64,000 nt of DNA, from NCBI RefSeq assembly GCF_003270085.1, contig NZ_QFDQ01000028.1, forward strand, positions 1-64,000. The letters run 5' to 3'. A program made the position numbers and the translations under genes. The notes beneath the pieces were generated by a model. It was not told where the DNA came from. It saw only the letters and a list, made by a program, of their open reading frames with translations, and ran no database searches. This document shows positions 53,618 through 63,458 of the stretch, piece after piece. Positions within the stretch are counted from its first letter, which is position 1. The number at the start of each line of letters is the position of its first letter. This stretch comes from Streptomyces triticisoli (GTDB taxonomy: Bacteria; Actinomycetota; Actinomycetes; Streptomycetales; Streptomycetaceae).

Positions 53618-54748
53618 CGCGGACCGGCGGTCGGTGATGAGCTCCATACGGGCCAGGGAGAGCAGCCGCGCCAGGTCGCCGTCCTTCCCGGCGGCGCCCT
53701 CGTCGAGTTCGAGCAGCGTGGTCAGCTCCGACATCTGCGCGGCATCCGACAGCCCCAGCGCCACGGCCGGGCCGGCGGCCTCCAGACCACCCCGGACGTC
53801 GATCAGCCGTACGACCACGTCGTCCCGCTCGAACACCGTGCTGCGCAGCACCGGGTTGTGCGGATCGTCCGCGGCCCGCTCGTCCTGCCGGGCCAGCAGC
53901 TCGGCCAGCTTCATGCCCATGCCCGGTCGCGCCGGGTAGAACAGCGCGTGCCGCTCCGCCTCCTCGCCCTCCTGACCGACCGTCACGTGGTGCACGGCGG
54001 GCAGCGCCGCCCGTGTGAAGAACACCCGCGCGGACTCCTGGTCGTTCAGGTCCCGGTCCTGCTCCAGATACGGGTTGATGGCCTCCTCCACCGCCCGGAT
54101 CCCCGGCTGCCGGGCCACATGCCTGAGCGCCGCCAGCAGATCCCCGCGCACCTCGATCGCCCGCACCACCCGGTTGCCGTGCATGAACAGCGAGGTCCGG
54201 CACAACCGGGTCGTGTCGTCGACCCGCGCCTCGGGCGACTCGTAGTTCGTCAGCAGCTCGGCGACCTTCCGCTCGCTGCCCGGCTTCACCGTGAAGGTGA
54301 GCGCGTGCCGGATCACACCGTCACCGATCCGCGGCTCGGCCTGCAGCCGCCGCCCGGCCGCCGCCTTCTCGCCTCCGGTCTCCCGCACGATGTGGAACCG
54401 CAGCGACCGGGTGTCCCGGATACAGCTGTGCATCGGCTCCACCATCCGCACGTGCTCCTCGCTGTTCACCCAGGCGAGGAACGGCGGGGCGCTCTCCCAC
54501 TCGCTCGTGATCAGCCACTGGGACGGATTCTCGATCGACTGGCACAGCTGGTCGCTGACATGCCCGGGAACAGCGGCGACCTGCTTGCCCATCTGCTCGT
54601 ACGCCTCCAGGAACTGCTGCTGGGCGCCGTCGCAGACGTCCACCAGCAGCACCACCCGGAGCCGGGAGCCGTCGAAGACGGACTGCGAGACAGTTTTCGA
54701 GGCCTGCTGCCTGGTCGGTTCTGAAACTCGCTCAGAAATGGCGGTCAT
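53606..54748 (-). CDS. WhiE ORFI-like SchA/CurD-type protein
   Basis: 380 residues from ATG 54748. Two related ferredoxin-like regions: LRVVLLVDVCDGAQQQFLEA with GHVSDQLCQSIENPSQWLIT (antibiotic-biosynthesis-monooxygenase-like), and later ALTFTVKPGSERKVAELLTN and RHALFYPARPGMGMKLAELL. This domain order is that of the WhiE ORFI/SchA/CurD family, the first gene of spore-pigment clusters, whose activity is not well defined (oxygenase or cyclase helper). It is the first gene of the minus-strand operon and divergent from the FAD hydroxylase gene, with a 299-bp promoter region between. Confidence 0.88.
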   Translation of the reverse strand: MTAISERVSEPTRQQASKTVSQSVFDGSRLRVVLLVDVCDGAQQQFLEAYEQMGKQVAAVPGHVSDQLCQSIENPSQWLITSEWESAPPFLAWVNSEEHVRMVEPMHSCIRDTRSLRFHIVRETGGEKAAAGRRLQAEPRIGDGVIRHALTFTVKPGSERKVAELLTNYESPEARVDDTTRLCRTSLFMHGNRVVRAIEVRGDLLAALRHVARQPGIRAVEEAINPYLEQDRDLNDQESARVFFTRAALPAVHHVTVGQEGEEAERHALFYPARPGMGMKLAELLARQDERAADDPHNPVLRSTVFERDDVVVRLIDVRGGLEAAGPAVALGLSDAAQMSELTTLLELDEGAAGKDGDLARLLSLARMELITDRRSAPDA

Positions 54749-55047
54749 CTGCGTACGTCTCCTTGGCGGGGCTGGGAGGGCTTCTCGGGGCTCGGGGGCT
54801 TCTCGGGACCGGGGGATTCTCAGGACTGGGGACAGGGGGAACGCCGGCCGCGGATGACGCGACGTCAGCGTGATCTCGATCCTGGGCCGGTACCGAACGG
54901 TCCGCGACTCGTGTGCACCACCCGGGTGATCACAGGGGTGATTGCGCCCCCCGACGCACGCGGACCCGCCCTCCACCGGGCATGGAAACTCCGACGCGCC
55001 CCGCAGACCGCACCCCCACACCCGCACCCCCGCTCCTGGAGGCATCG

Positions 55048-56694
55048 ATGCACCAAGAAGCCGACCACCAGGTACCCGTCCTCATCGTCGGCGGCTCCCT
55101 GGTGGGTCTGTCCACCTCGCTCTTCCTCGGCCGCCTCGGCGTACCGCACCTGCTGGTCGAGCGGCACTCCGGCACCTCCATCCACCCACGCGGACGAGGC
55201 AACAACGTGCGCACCATGGAGCTGTTCCGGGTCGCCGGCATCGAACCCGACATCAAGACGGCCGCATCCCTGCTCGCGGACAACCACGGCATCCTGCAGA
55301 CCCCGACGCTGGTCGGCGACGCCGGCGAATGGCTCTTCAAACACATCGACCCGGGCGGCGGCCTGGCCCGGTTCAGCCCCACCGCCTGGTGCCTGTGCAG
55401 CCAGAACGACCTCGAACCCGTCCTGCTCGACGGCGCCCGCCGGCTCGGCGGCGACCTGCGCTACTCCCACGAGATGGAAACCTTCGAACAGGACGACGAA
55501 GGGGTCACAGCGGTCGTACGGGACCGGGCCACCGACGAGCGGTACACCGTCCGCGCGGCCTACCTCGTCGCCGCCGACGGCCCCCGCAGCCCAGTCCGCA
55601 ACCGTCTCGGCATCGGCCAGAGCGGTCCCGGCGACCTCTTCGCCAACGTCAGTGTCACCTTCCGCTCCAAACTCCTCACCGAGGTCGTCGGCGACCGCCG
55701 CTTCATCTGCTGCTACCTCACCGACCCGGGCGCCGACGGCGCCCTCCTCCCCGTCGACAACAAGGAACACTGGGTGTTCCACGCCCCCTGGCACCCCGAG
55801 CGCGGCGAAACCCTCGACGAATTCACCGAGGACCGCCTCGAACGGCACATCCGCCGTGCCGTCGGCAACCCCGGCCTCGACGTCGAAATCACCGGAAAGG
55901 CGTCCTGGCGAGCCGCCGAACGAGTGGCCGACCGCTACACGACCGGACGTGTGTTCCTCGCCGGGGACTCGGCCCACGAGATGTCCCCCACCGGCGCCTT
56001 CGGCTCCAACACCGGCATCCAGGACGCCCACAACCTCGCCTGGAAACTGGCCGCCGTCCTGCAGGGCTGGGCCGGCCCCGCCCTGCTCGACACCTACGAC
56101 ACCGAACGCCGCCCGGTCGCCACGGCCACCAGCGCCCGCGCCTCCGCCCGCTCCGTCGAACACAGCCACCCCGGCTTCGCCCCCGCCCCCGGCATCGGCG
56201 GCGCCAAACGCGGCGGCATCCTCAACGTCGTCCTCGGCTACCGCTACCTCCACGGCGCCGTACTGGGCACCGACCCGGACCAGGAGGTCGTCCCCGACGC
56301 CCTGCGCCTGACGGGCGACCCGGGCACCCGGGCCCCCCACCTGTGGGTGCAGCGCGAGGGCGAACGCATCTCGACCCTCGACCTGTACGAACGCTCCCTG
56401 GTCCTGCTGAGCGACACCCGGTCGACGACGGACTGGCACACGGCGGCTCAGCGCATCGCGGAGAGCGACGGCGTACGCCTGGACTCGTACCGCGTCGGCA
56501 CCGAGCTGACGTACACCCCGCAGAACAGCGAGGCCGACACGCCCCCCGACTGGGCCCTCACCCACGGCACGACACCCGACGGCGCGGTCCTGGTCCGCCC
56601 GGACGGCTTCGTGGCCTGGCGGGCGGCGGGCGCCGTACCGGACGCCGAGGCAACCTTGCGTCAGGTCGTACGGACGGTGCTCAGGACACCCTGA
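55048..56694 (+). CDS. FAD-dependent hydroxylase (WhiE ORFVIII-like)
   Basis: 548 residues from ATG 55048 with GGAGG at 55038-55042. FAD-binding motifs: VPVLIVGGSLVGLSTSLFLG (GxGxxG-type), VAADGPRSPVRNRLGIGQSG (DG motif), and VFLAGDSAHEMSPTGAFGSN (GD motif). It belongs to aromatic-ring hydroxylases of the PheA/TfdB type. In whiE clusters it is the divergent ORFVIII gene that hydroxylates the pigment chromophore late in spore maturation, with its own promoter. Orientation and neighbour agree here. Confidence 0.93.
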   Translation: MHQEADHQVPVLIVGGSLVGLSTSLFLGRLGVPHLLVERHSGTSIHPRGRGNNVRTMELFRVAGIEPDIKTAASLLADNHGILQTPTLVGDAGEWLFKHIDPGGGLARFSPTAWCLCSQNDLEPVLLDGARRLGGDLRYSHEMETFEQDDEGVTAVVRDRATDERYTVRAAYLVAADGPRSPVRNRLGIGQSGPGDLFANVSVTFRSKLLTEVVGDRRFICCYLTDPGADGALLPVDNKEHWVFHAPWHPERGETLDEFTEDRLERHIRRAVGNPGLDVEITGKASWRAAERVADRYTTGRVFLAGDSAHEMSPTGAFGSNTGIQDAHNLAWKLAAVLQGWAGPALLDTYDTERRPVATATSARASARSVEHSHPGFAPAPGIGGAKRGGILNVVLGYRYLHGAVLGTDPDQEVVPDALRLTGDPGTRAPHLWVQREGERISTLDLYERSLVLLSDTRSTTDWHTAAQRIAESDGVRLDSYRVGTELTYTPQNSEADTPPDWALTHGTTPDGAVLVRPDGFVAWRAAGAVPDAEATLRQVVRTVLRTP

Positions 56695-56714
56695 CCGCTC
56701 CTGGAGGCACGAGG

Positions 56715-56740
56715 CCACCCGCACCACGCGGTGCGGGTGG
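56715..56740. terminator. hairpin between the hydroxylase and the phosphatase genes
   Basis: CCACCCGCACC (56715-56725) and GGTGCGGGTGG (56730-56740): 11-bp perfect stem, 4-base loop. It lies between two convergent stops, so likely bidirectional. Confidence 0.75.
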
Positions 56741-56778
56741 TGTGCCCGCGGGCGCAGCGCGGCCCCGGCACGAACCCC

Positions 56779-59058
56779 TCACCCGGGCAGCGGGCCCGCC
56801 TCGGGCAGGACCTGCTCGCACCAGATGGTCTTGCCCTGGCGGGCGTGACGGGTGCCCCAGCGCTGGGTGAGCTGGGCGACCAGCAGCAGGCCGCGTCCAC
56901 CCTCGTCGAAGATCCGGGCCCGGCGCAGATGCGGAGCGGTGCCGCTGGCGTCGGAGACCTCGCAGATGACCGTCCGGTCGTGGATGAGCCGCAGCTGGAT
57001 GGGGGGCTGGCCGTACCGGATGGCGTTGGTGACCAGCTCACTCACCACCAGCTCGGTCACGAAGCAGATCTCCTCGAGACCCCACTCCTCCAGCAGGCGA
57101 GCGGTCCGGGCGCGGATCCGGGCCACCTCGGCCGGATCCGCGGCGATGTCCCAGGTGGCGACCCGCGCCTTGTCCAGGCCGTGCGGCCGGACCAGCAGCA
57201 GTGCGGCGTCGTCGGCCGGGGGCTCGGGCAACAGGGACTTGAGCACGTCGTCACAGAGCGTTTCCAGCGACTCGCACGGCTCGGTCAGCGCTTGGCGCAG
57301 CTCTTCCAGCCCCGCGTCCAGATCACGCTGCCGGGACTCGATCAGACCGTCGGTGTAGAAGGCGAGCAGACTGCCCTCCTCCACCTCCACCTCCACCGTC
57401 TCGAACGGCACGCCGCCGACACCGAGCGGTGGCCCGGCGGGCAGATCGAGAAAACCGGCGCTGCCGTCCGGGGCCACGACGACGGGCACCGGATGGCCGG
57501 CACAGGCCAGGGCGCAGCGCCCGGCCACCGGGTCGTACACCGCGTACAGGCAGGTGGTCCCGATACCGTCGGCGCCTCCGAGCGCCAGACCGGCGTCGTC
57601 GGCGGCGCCCGACTCCGCGGACAGCCGGTTCACCAGGTCGTCCAGCCGGGTGAGCAGCTCCTCGGGGGTCGGATCGACATCGGCGAGGGTGCGCACGGCC
57701 GTACGCAGCCTGCCCATGGCGGCGGCGGCGTGGATACCGTGTCCGACCACGTCCCCGACCACCAGCGCGACCCGGGCGCCGGAGAGTTCGATCACGTCGA
57801 ACCAGTCGCCGCCCACCCCGGCGCGGGGTGCCGCGGGCAGATACCGGTAGGCGGCCGACACCGCCGAGTGCTCGGGCAGCTGCTGCGGCAGCAGACTGCT
57901 CTGCAGGGTGCGAGCGATCTCGTACTGGCTCTCCAGCGCCGCGGCCTTCTCGATGCTCGCGGAGGCCAGCTGGGCGAGCTGGACGAGGATCGCCTCGTCG
58001 TCGGCCGTGAAGTCGCCGCCGTCCTCCTTGTCCGAGAGCTGGATCAGCCCCAGGTTGCGGCTGTCGGAGGCGATCAGCGGGACGGCCAGCCAGCCGCGCA
58101 TCGGCGGATGCTCCGCGGCGTAGGAGCCGAAGCCCCGCCAGGCCGCATGGGCTTCCAGTTGGTCCTGGGTCATCCGCATCGGCCGGTTGTCCCTGCAGAC
58201 CAGGACGTAGATGCCTTCTCCGACCGGGGGCGCGTCGAAGAAGCGGTATCCGGCGTACTTGTCCGACAGGGAGACCGCGTTGATCGCCTGGGCCCAGCGG
58301 AGGTTCGTGGTCATGCTGGTGACCGACTGGTGTGCGCCCACCAGCGCTCTGGCCTCCTCGGTGACCGTCTGGAGGGCACAGTCCAACGACGGCGCGGCAT
58401 TGATCCGCATACCGGCCCGGGCCAGGTCCTGCAACTGCCGGGAACGCCTGCGCTCGGCCGCCGCGGCAGCCGCGGCCTGCTCATAGAGCCGACCACGTTC
58501 GGCCGCGTCCAGCCGCAACCGGACCTCGCTCATCACCGAGGCGCCCAGTTGCTCCAGGGCGCGCTCCTGCTCCGGGTGCCACAGCCTCGGCCTGGTGTCG
58601 AGCACGCACAGCGCGCCGATCGGCAGCTCCCCCAGAAGCAGCGGCACACCCAGGTACGCGCGCATGCCGGTGGCGGCGACCGCGGGGTCGGCCCGGTGCG
58701 CGGAGTCGTCCTGGACGTCGTCGATGACCAGCGGCCGGCCCGAGGCCACCACCTCGGAGCAGAAACCCCAGTCGAGCCGCTCCTGCTCCCCCTGCCCCTG
58801 CCCCTGTACGCCCGTACCGGTCCCGCCCCGTACGGCCGTACCGGTCCCGCCCCGGACGAACTGCCGGTCCGTCCCGACCAGGCTGATCAGCGCCATGTCG
58901 GCGTCCAGCAGCCGGACGGCCAGGCCCACGGACCGGGCGAAGGCGCCCTCGCTCAGCCCGTCGACCGCGCGGACGGCATCCACCGCGGCCAGCCGTGCGG
59001 GGTCACGCAGCACCGCGGCAGGGTTCGGCGGTATGTCCGCCCTACGGAGCTCGGTCAT
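56779..59058 (-). CDS. GAF-GAF-SpoIIE phosphatase with C-terminal HATPase domain
   Basis: 759 residues from ATG 59058 (a second ATG lies three bases upstream). The N-terminal GAF domain has an RGGTGTAVRGGTGTGVQGQG repeat inserted (about 76-100); a second GAF lies near 200-370 (DNRPMRMTQDQLEAHAAW). The SpoIIE/PP2C phosphatase core is at about 395-600 (GVGGDWFDVIELSG, VVGDVVGHGIHAAAAMG, and SLLAFYTDGLIESR). A C-terminal histidine-kinase-type ATPase domain (ICFVTELVVSELVTNAIRYG) resembles RsbW anti-sigma factors. Such proteins tune sigma-factor activity through anti-anti-sigma dephosphorylation. No partner genes are adjacent. Confidence 0.88.
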   Translation of the reverse strand: MTELRRADIPPNPAAVLRDPARLAAVDAVRAVDGLSEGAFARSVGLAVRLLDADMALISLVGTDRQFVRGGTGTAVRGGTGTGVQGQGQGEQERLDWGFCSEVVASGRPLVIDDVQDDSAHRADPAVAATGMRAYLGVPLLLGELPIGALCVLDTRPRLWHPEQERALEQLGASVMSEVRLRLDAAERGRLYEQAAAAAAAERRRSRQLQDLARAGMRINAAPSLDCALQTVTEEARALVGAHQSVTSMTTNLRWAQAINAVSLSDKYAGYRFFDAPPVGEGIYVLVCRDNRPMRMTQDQLEAHAAWRGFGSYAAEHPPMRGWLAVPLIASDSRNLGLIQLSDKEDGGDFTADDEAILVQLAQLASASIEKAAALESQYEIARTLQSSLLPQQLPEHSAVSAAYRYLPAAPRAGVGGDWFDVIELSGARVALVVGDVVGHGIHAAAAMGRLRTAVRTLADVDPTPEELLTRLDDLVNRLSAESGAADDAGLALGGADGIGTTCLYAVYDPVAGRCALACAGHPVPVVVAPDGSAGFLDLPAGPPLGVGGVPFETVEVEVEEGSLLAFYTDGLIESRQRDLDAGLEELRQALTEPCESLETLCDDVLKSLLPEPPADDAALLLVRPHGLDKARVATWDIAADPAEVARIRARTARLLEEWGLEEICFVTELVVSELVTNAIRYGQPPIQLRLIHDRTVICEVSDASGTAPHLRRARIFDEGGRGLLLVAQLTQRWGTRHARQGKTIWCEQVLPEAGPLPG

Positions 59059-59769
59059 CATCCCTCCGCTCCCGCTGTGCGAGTACACACCCCGCCTGGA
59101 TCCGTGGCACAGGACCTCCACCCGAGACCGCCAGGTCTCCCCAAGGTCTCGCACACGCCCTCACGGCTTCCACCGCTGCCCGGATGTTCTTACCGGAAAG
59201 CCACCTTTGCCCGACTTCAAAAATACGCCGACCGACCGCGGCGGCGAACCCCGGCGGGGAGGGCCGCGGGCCTCGGCAACGAGGTCTCTCGGCGACCGAA
59301 GACCTTGCCGGACGCAACAGCCACACCGGCCCTCCCACAGAGGATGTGGGAGCGGGGACGGAACCGCCGCACACCGTTTCCGGTGCCGGTTTTCCCGTCC
59401 CCGCCCGCCGGACCGGACGTGTCCGTTGGCCGAGCATCCGGCTTTCCACATGACCCGATGGCTCGGGCGAGGTGTTCGCCGACCTGGCCGGCGAACACCA
59501 CATCGTCATGGCTGGTCCGGTCAGCGCCCCGCGGAGGCCGTCTCACCGGCTGAGCCGACACCCTGACCCTGGACCTCCAGCTTCGACGACCGCAGGACCG
59601 CCGCCTTCCCTGTCGCGACCCGAGCCCTCACCGAGGGAACCCGGCTGCGCTCAGGAAAAATCGCGGACAAGGTCCCCGAGGCCGCCTCCCGCGTCCAGGC
59701 CCTCCTCGCCGAACACCTCAAGACCTACGACATCCAGGACCTGACCGCGATCCGCCGCATCGCCGACGT

Positions 59770-59801
59770 CGTCGCCTACGGGGAACGTCGCCTACGGGGA
59801 A
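59770..59801 (+). repeat. 16-bp tandem duplication in decayed sequence
   Basis: CGTCGCCTACGGGGAA occurs twice back to back (59770-59785, 59786-59801). It shifts the frame of the fragment encoding IADVVAYGE and looks like a recent slippage event. Confidence 0.8.
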
Positions 59802-60021
59802 CACTGGGAAGCGCCGGCCCGGCCTGCAGCACGACGTGCTGCGGCAGACGATCGGTGGGGAACTGGACCGACTGGCGTCCTGACGTACCCGGGCCCCGAC
59901 CAGACCGGTCTTCCGCAAGGACGGGGACGACGCCGGCCTCGAAGTCGGGTCCGCGCTTGGAGCCGTGTTCGGCCGCGGGCCTCTCAGCAAGGTGGCGCCT
60001 CTTGTTCTGAGCAACAAAAAA

Positions 60022-60048
60022 GCCCGGTCAGAGACTGTCTGACCGGGC
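60022..60048 (-). terminator. rho-independent terminator of tRNA-Thr
   Basis: GCCCGGTCAGA (60022-60032) pairs with TCTGACCGGGC (60038-60048), loop GACTG. On the minus strand the stem is followed by TTTTTT, a classical rho-independent terminator, unusual for this genome. Confidence 0.88.
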
Positions 60049-60056
60049 CTTTCCAG

Positions 60057-60131
60057 AGCCCCCTGTCGGATTCGAACCGACGACCTACGCATTACAAGTG
60101 CGTTGCTCTGGCCGGACTGAGCTAAGGAGGC
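60057..60131 (-). tRNA. tRNA-Thr (anticodon TGT)
   Basis: On the minus strand the acceptor strands GCCTCCT and AGGGGGC pair with one G-T wobble. The D-stem/loop TTAGCTCAGTCCGG, the anticodon loop CTTGTAA (anticodon TGT, reading ACA), and the T-arm GTCGGTTCGAATCCGAC are canonical. The 75-base gene ends without an encoded CCA. The 3' end faces the decayed region, so it is a potential integration site. Confidence 0.95.
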
Positions 60132-60453
60132 ATCGCGCACTACGACGCCGTACGCGGAGGGCTGTTCCACTCTACACAGAGCGCGTTTCACCCGGCCACG
60201 AAGTTCCTCGCCTCGCGCACGCCCCAGCGACCGGGGCGTACCCGTCCGTGCACCCGCCGCTCTGCCGCCGTCGAAAATTTTCACGAGGTCCACGTGGCCT
60301 GGGCTACTGACAGAAGAGGTGAACGCCGGGTACCGTCCTGTGCCAGTTCACCTGTGTGGACTACACCACCACAACGGAATCACCCGTAGTGGCACCACCT
60401 TCCACAACGGATCGTCCGGCACGTTCCTGCCGGTAGAAGGGGGCCCATTCGCC
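60132..60453. other. leader region of msiK
   Basis: 322 bp between tRNA-Thr and msiK. It holds a dre-like motif at 60355-60370. No promoter elements stand out and no gene is seen. Confidence 0.45.
60355..60370 (+). promoter_or_regulatory. dre-like site upstream of msiK
   Basis: TGTGGACTACACCACC matches the DasR consensus at about 12 of 16 positions, including inverted GTGG/CCAC arms with the correct 6-bp spacing. It lies 84 bp before the msiK ATG. Weaker than the nagK site; binding is a guess. Confidence 0.4.
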
Positions 60454-61593
<1,140 letters not shown>

Positions 61594-61658
61594 CGCCTCC
61601 GCGAGTGGCGTCCTGAGGCTGAAACCTCGGGACACTTCCGGGTGATTCACCCGGGTTG

Positions 61659-61700
61659 ACGGGAAAGGGCCCCGCGACCTGCCGCGGGGCCCTTTCCCGT
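61659..61700 (+). terminator. terminator after msiK
   Basis: ACGGGAAAGGGCCCCGCG (61659-61676) and complement (61683-61700), 18-bp perfect stem, 6-base loop, 65 bases after the msiK stop. Confidence 0.9.
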
Positions 61701-61846
61701 GCCCCCGCAACTCCCCGGCGGGCGGGACATTTCGAGCACATTTCGAGCAGCTTGCGTCAACACGTCGCCAGGGAAGTCGGGGTTGACGCCCCTCGAAAAG
61801 GTGACTAAATGTCGCCAAATCATTACCAGCGGCTACTCTGCCTGGC

Positions 61847-62302
61847 GTGAAGCACTCCACCACCCACCCCACGCGACGCGGCCGGGGCCCCGCCCGGCGG
61901 ATCGGCCGTTCGCTCGCCCTCGTCCTGCCCGTCGTCCTGGTGCTCTCCGGGACCCTCGCGGTCACCCGGGTCAACTGGTCGGGGAGCCCCTCCCACTCGA
62001 TGCTCACCGCGTCGGACACGGTGGCGGCCGGAGCCCCGGCGCACGCCCGCTCCCGCGCCCCGCAGGACGTGCTGCGCGACCAGCTGCTGACCGAGCTGCA
62101 GGACAAGGACCCGGGCGTCGTCCTCACCCACCTCCAGCAGGCGGTCAACGGCCGTCCGTCCCTGGCCGAGCACTGCGCCTCCATCGCCCGCACCCTGGGC
62201 CGCGCCGCCACCAACATCTACGGCCCCGCTCGCGCCCAGTCCTACGCCCGCCCGGTCTGCGACACGTCCTTCGCCTCCGGCGTCCAGTCCGCGCACAACT
62301 GA
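61847..62302 (+). CDS. exported hypothetical protein
   Basis: 151 residues from GTG 61847. The signal sequence or anchor comprises a basic N-terminus (THPTRRGRGPARRIGRSLAL) and then VLPVVLVLSGTLAVTRV. The mature part is helical (PQDVLRDQLLTELQDKDPGV, then HCASIARTLGRAATNIYGPA) with two Cys residues that could form a disulfide. No domain is recognised. It has no operon partners and sits between two independent genes. Confidence 0.6.
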   Translation: MKHSTTHPTRRGRGPARRIGRSLALVLPVVLVLSGTLAVTRVNWSGSPSHSMLTASDTVAAGAPAHARSRAPQDVLRDQLLTELQDKDPGVVLTHLQQAVNGRPSLAEHCASIARTLGRAATNIYGPARAQSYARPVCDTSFASGVQSAHN

Positions 62303-62602
62303 CGGCCCGACGGGCCAGGCACGGTCGGCACCCTCCGGGCCGGAGCAGGACGGATTCCCTCCGGCCAGGGGCACGTCCGGTCCCTCGGTGACCAAAAGGG
62401 CGCGGCGGGGTCCTCCGGTGCAACTGCGGTGACCCGGCTCGCATTCGGCCCGCATCCGCTCCACGGGCGGCCCGGGCGCGCGGCCGCCCGGGCCGCCTCG
62501 GCCCCCAGCGTGCGACCAGCCGTCGGCCGGCCGACTGCGTGCGGCCCGGTCGACGCCGGACACCCCCCGCCCCGGGTGGGGACCGGCACGTACAGTTCGG
62601 GC

Positions 62603-63334
62603 ATGACCCATCCGAATGCGGCGTCCCGCCCCACCCAAGCCGTGATCCTGGCCGGAGGCCAGGGGTCGCGGCTGCGTCCTTACACCGATGACCGGCCCAA
62701 GCCGATGGTCGAGATCCCCGGCACGGGCACCCCGATCATCGGTCACCAGCTCGGCTGGCTCGCCGAGGAGGGTGTGACGGACGTGGTGGTCTCCTGCGGC
62801 CACCTCGCCGAGGTCCTGCAGAAGTGGCTGAAGTCGGCGGACCTGCCGACCCGCGTCACCACCGTCGTGGAGGACGAGCCCCTGGGCCGTGGCGGCGGCC
62901 TGAAGTTCGCCGCCGCCCACCTCCCCCACCCGGACGAGCCCTGGTACGCCACCAACGGTGACATCTGGACCCGGTTCTCGCTGCGTGACATGGCCGACTT
63001 CCACACCGAGCGCGACGCGGTCGCCACGCTCGCGCTGGCCCGCCCGCGGATTCCCTGGGGCGCCGTGCAGACGGACGGCTTCGGGCACATCACGGACTTC
63101 ATCGAGGCCCCGCCGTCGACCTTCGAGATCAACGCGGGCGTCTACGTCTTCTCACCCGGGTTCGCCGCCCTGCTCCCGGAGCGCGGCGACCACGAGCGCA
63201 CCACGTTCCCGCGTCTGGCCCGGGAACGCCGGCTGGCCGGCTTCCCGATTCCGCAGGGCGCGTACTGGCGTGCCATCGACACCGCGAAGGACCTCACGGA
63301 GGCCGCGAAGGAGCTGTCGGCGCTGGGCAGGTGA
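62603..63334 (+). CDS. sugar-phosphate nucleotidyltransferase
   Basis: 243 residues from ATG 62603. TQAVILAGGQGSRLRPYTDD then RPKPMVEIPG is the nucleotidyltransferase signature (GGxGxRLxPxTxxxPKP). DEPLGRGGGLKFAAAHLPH, WYATNGDIWTRFSLRDMADF, and INAGVYVFSPGFAALLPE are the further motifs of the NDP-sugar pyrophosphorylase group (RmlA or GDP-mannose type, short form). It activates a sugar-1-phosphate with an NTP. The substrate cannot be resolved by eye. The gene ends at a bidirectional hairpin. Confidence 0.85.
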   Translation: MTHPNAASRPTQAVILAGGQGSRLRPYTDDRPKPMVEIPGTGTPIIGHQLGWLAEEGVTDVVVSCGHLAEVLQKWLKSADLPTRVTTVVEDEPLGRGGGLKFAAAHLPHPDEPWYATNGDIWTRFSLRDMADFHTERDAVATLALARPRIPWGAVQTDGFGHITDFIEAPPSTFEINAGVYVFSPGFAALLPERGDHERTTFPRLARERRLAGFPIPQGAYWRAIDTAKDLTEAAKELSALGR

Positions 63335-63376
63335 GCCCGGCCCGGCCCAGCCCACCGCGTCCCGGCCCGCATGCGC

Positions 63377-63434
63377 ACGACGACGGGGTCCCGCACGCTC
63401 GGCTGATCCGAGCTGCGCGGGACCCCGTCGTCGT
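63377..63434. terminator. bidirectional hairpin terminator
   Basis: Arms 63377-63394 and 63417-63434, an 18-bp perfect inverted repeat (starting ACGACGACGGGG), between two convergent genes; loop 22 bases. Confidence 0.88.
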
Positions 63435-63458
63435 CACGGCGATCCGGTGCCGTGCCGG

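Larger units (their letters stand above)
59059..60056. other. about 1 kb without an intact gene; possible decayed coding region
   Basis: No complete gene is supported. A plus-strand stretch at about 59630-59790 reads like a real protein fragment (SGKIADKVPEAASRV, ALLAEHLKTYDIQDLTAIRR, then IADVVAYGE), but the frame is broken and a 16-bp tandem duplication follows at 59770-59801. It ends in noise beside tRNA-Thr. The terminator at 60022-60048 belongs to the tRNA. Confidence 0.5.
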
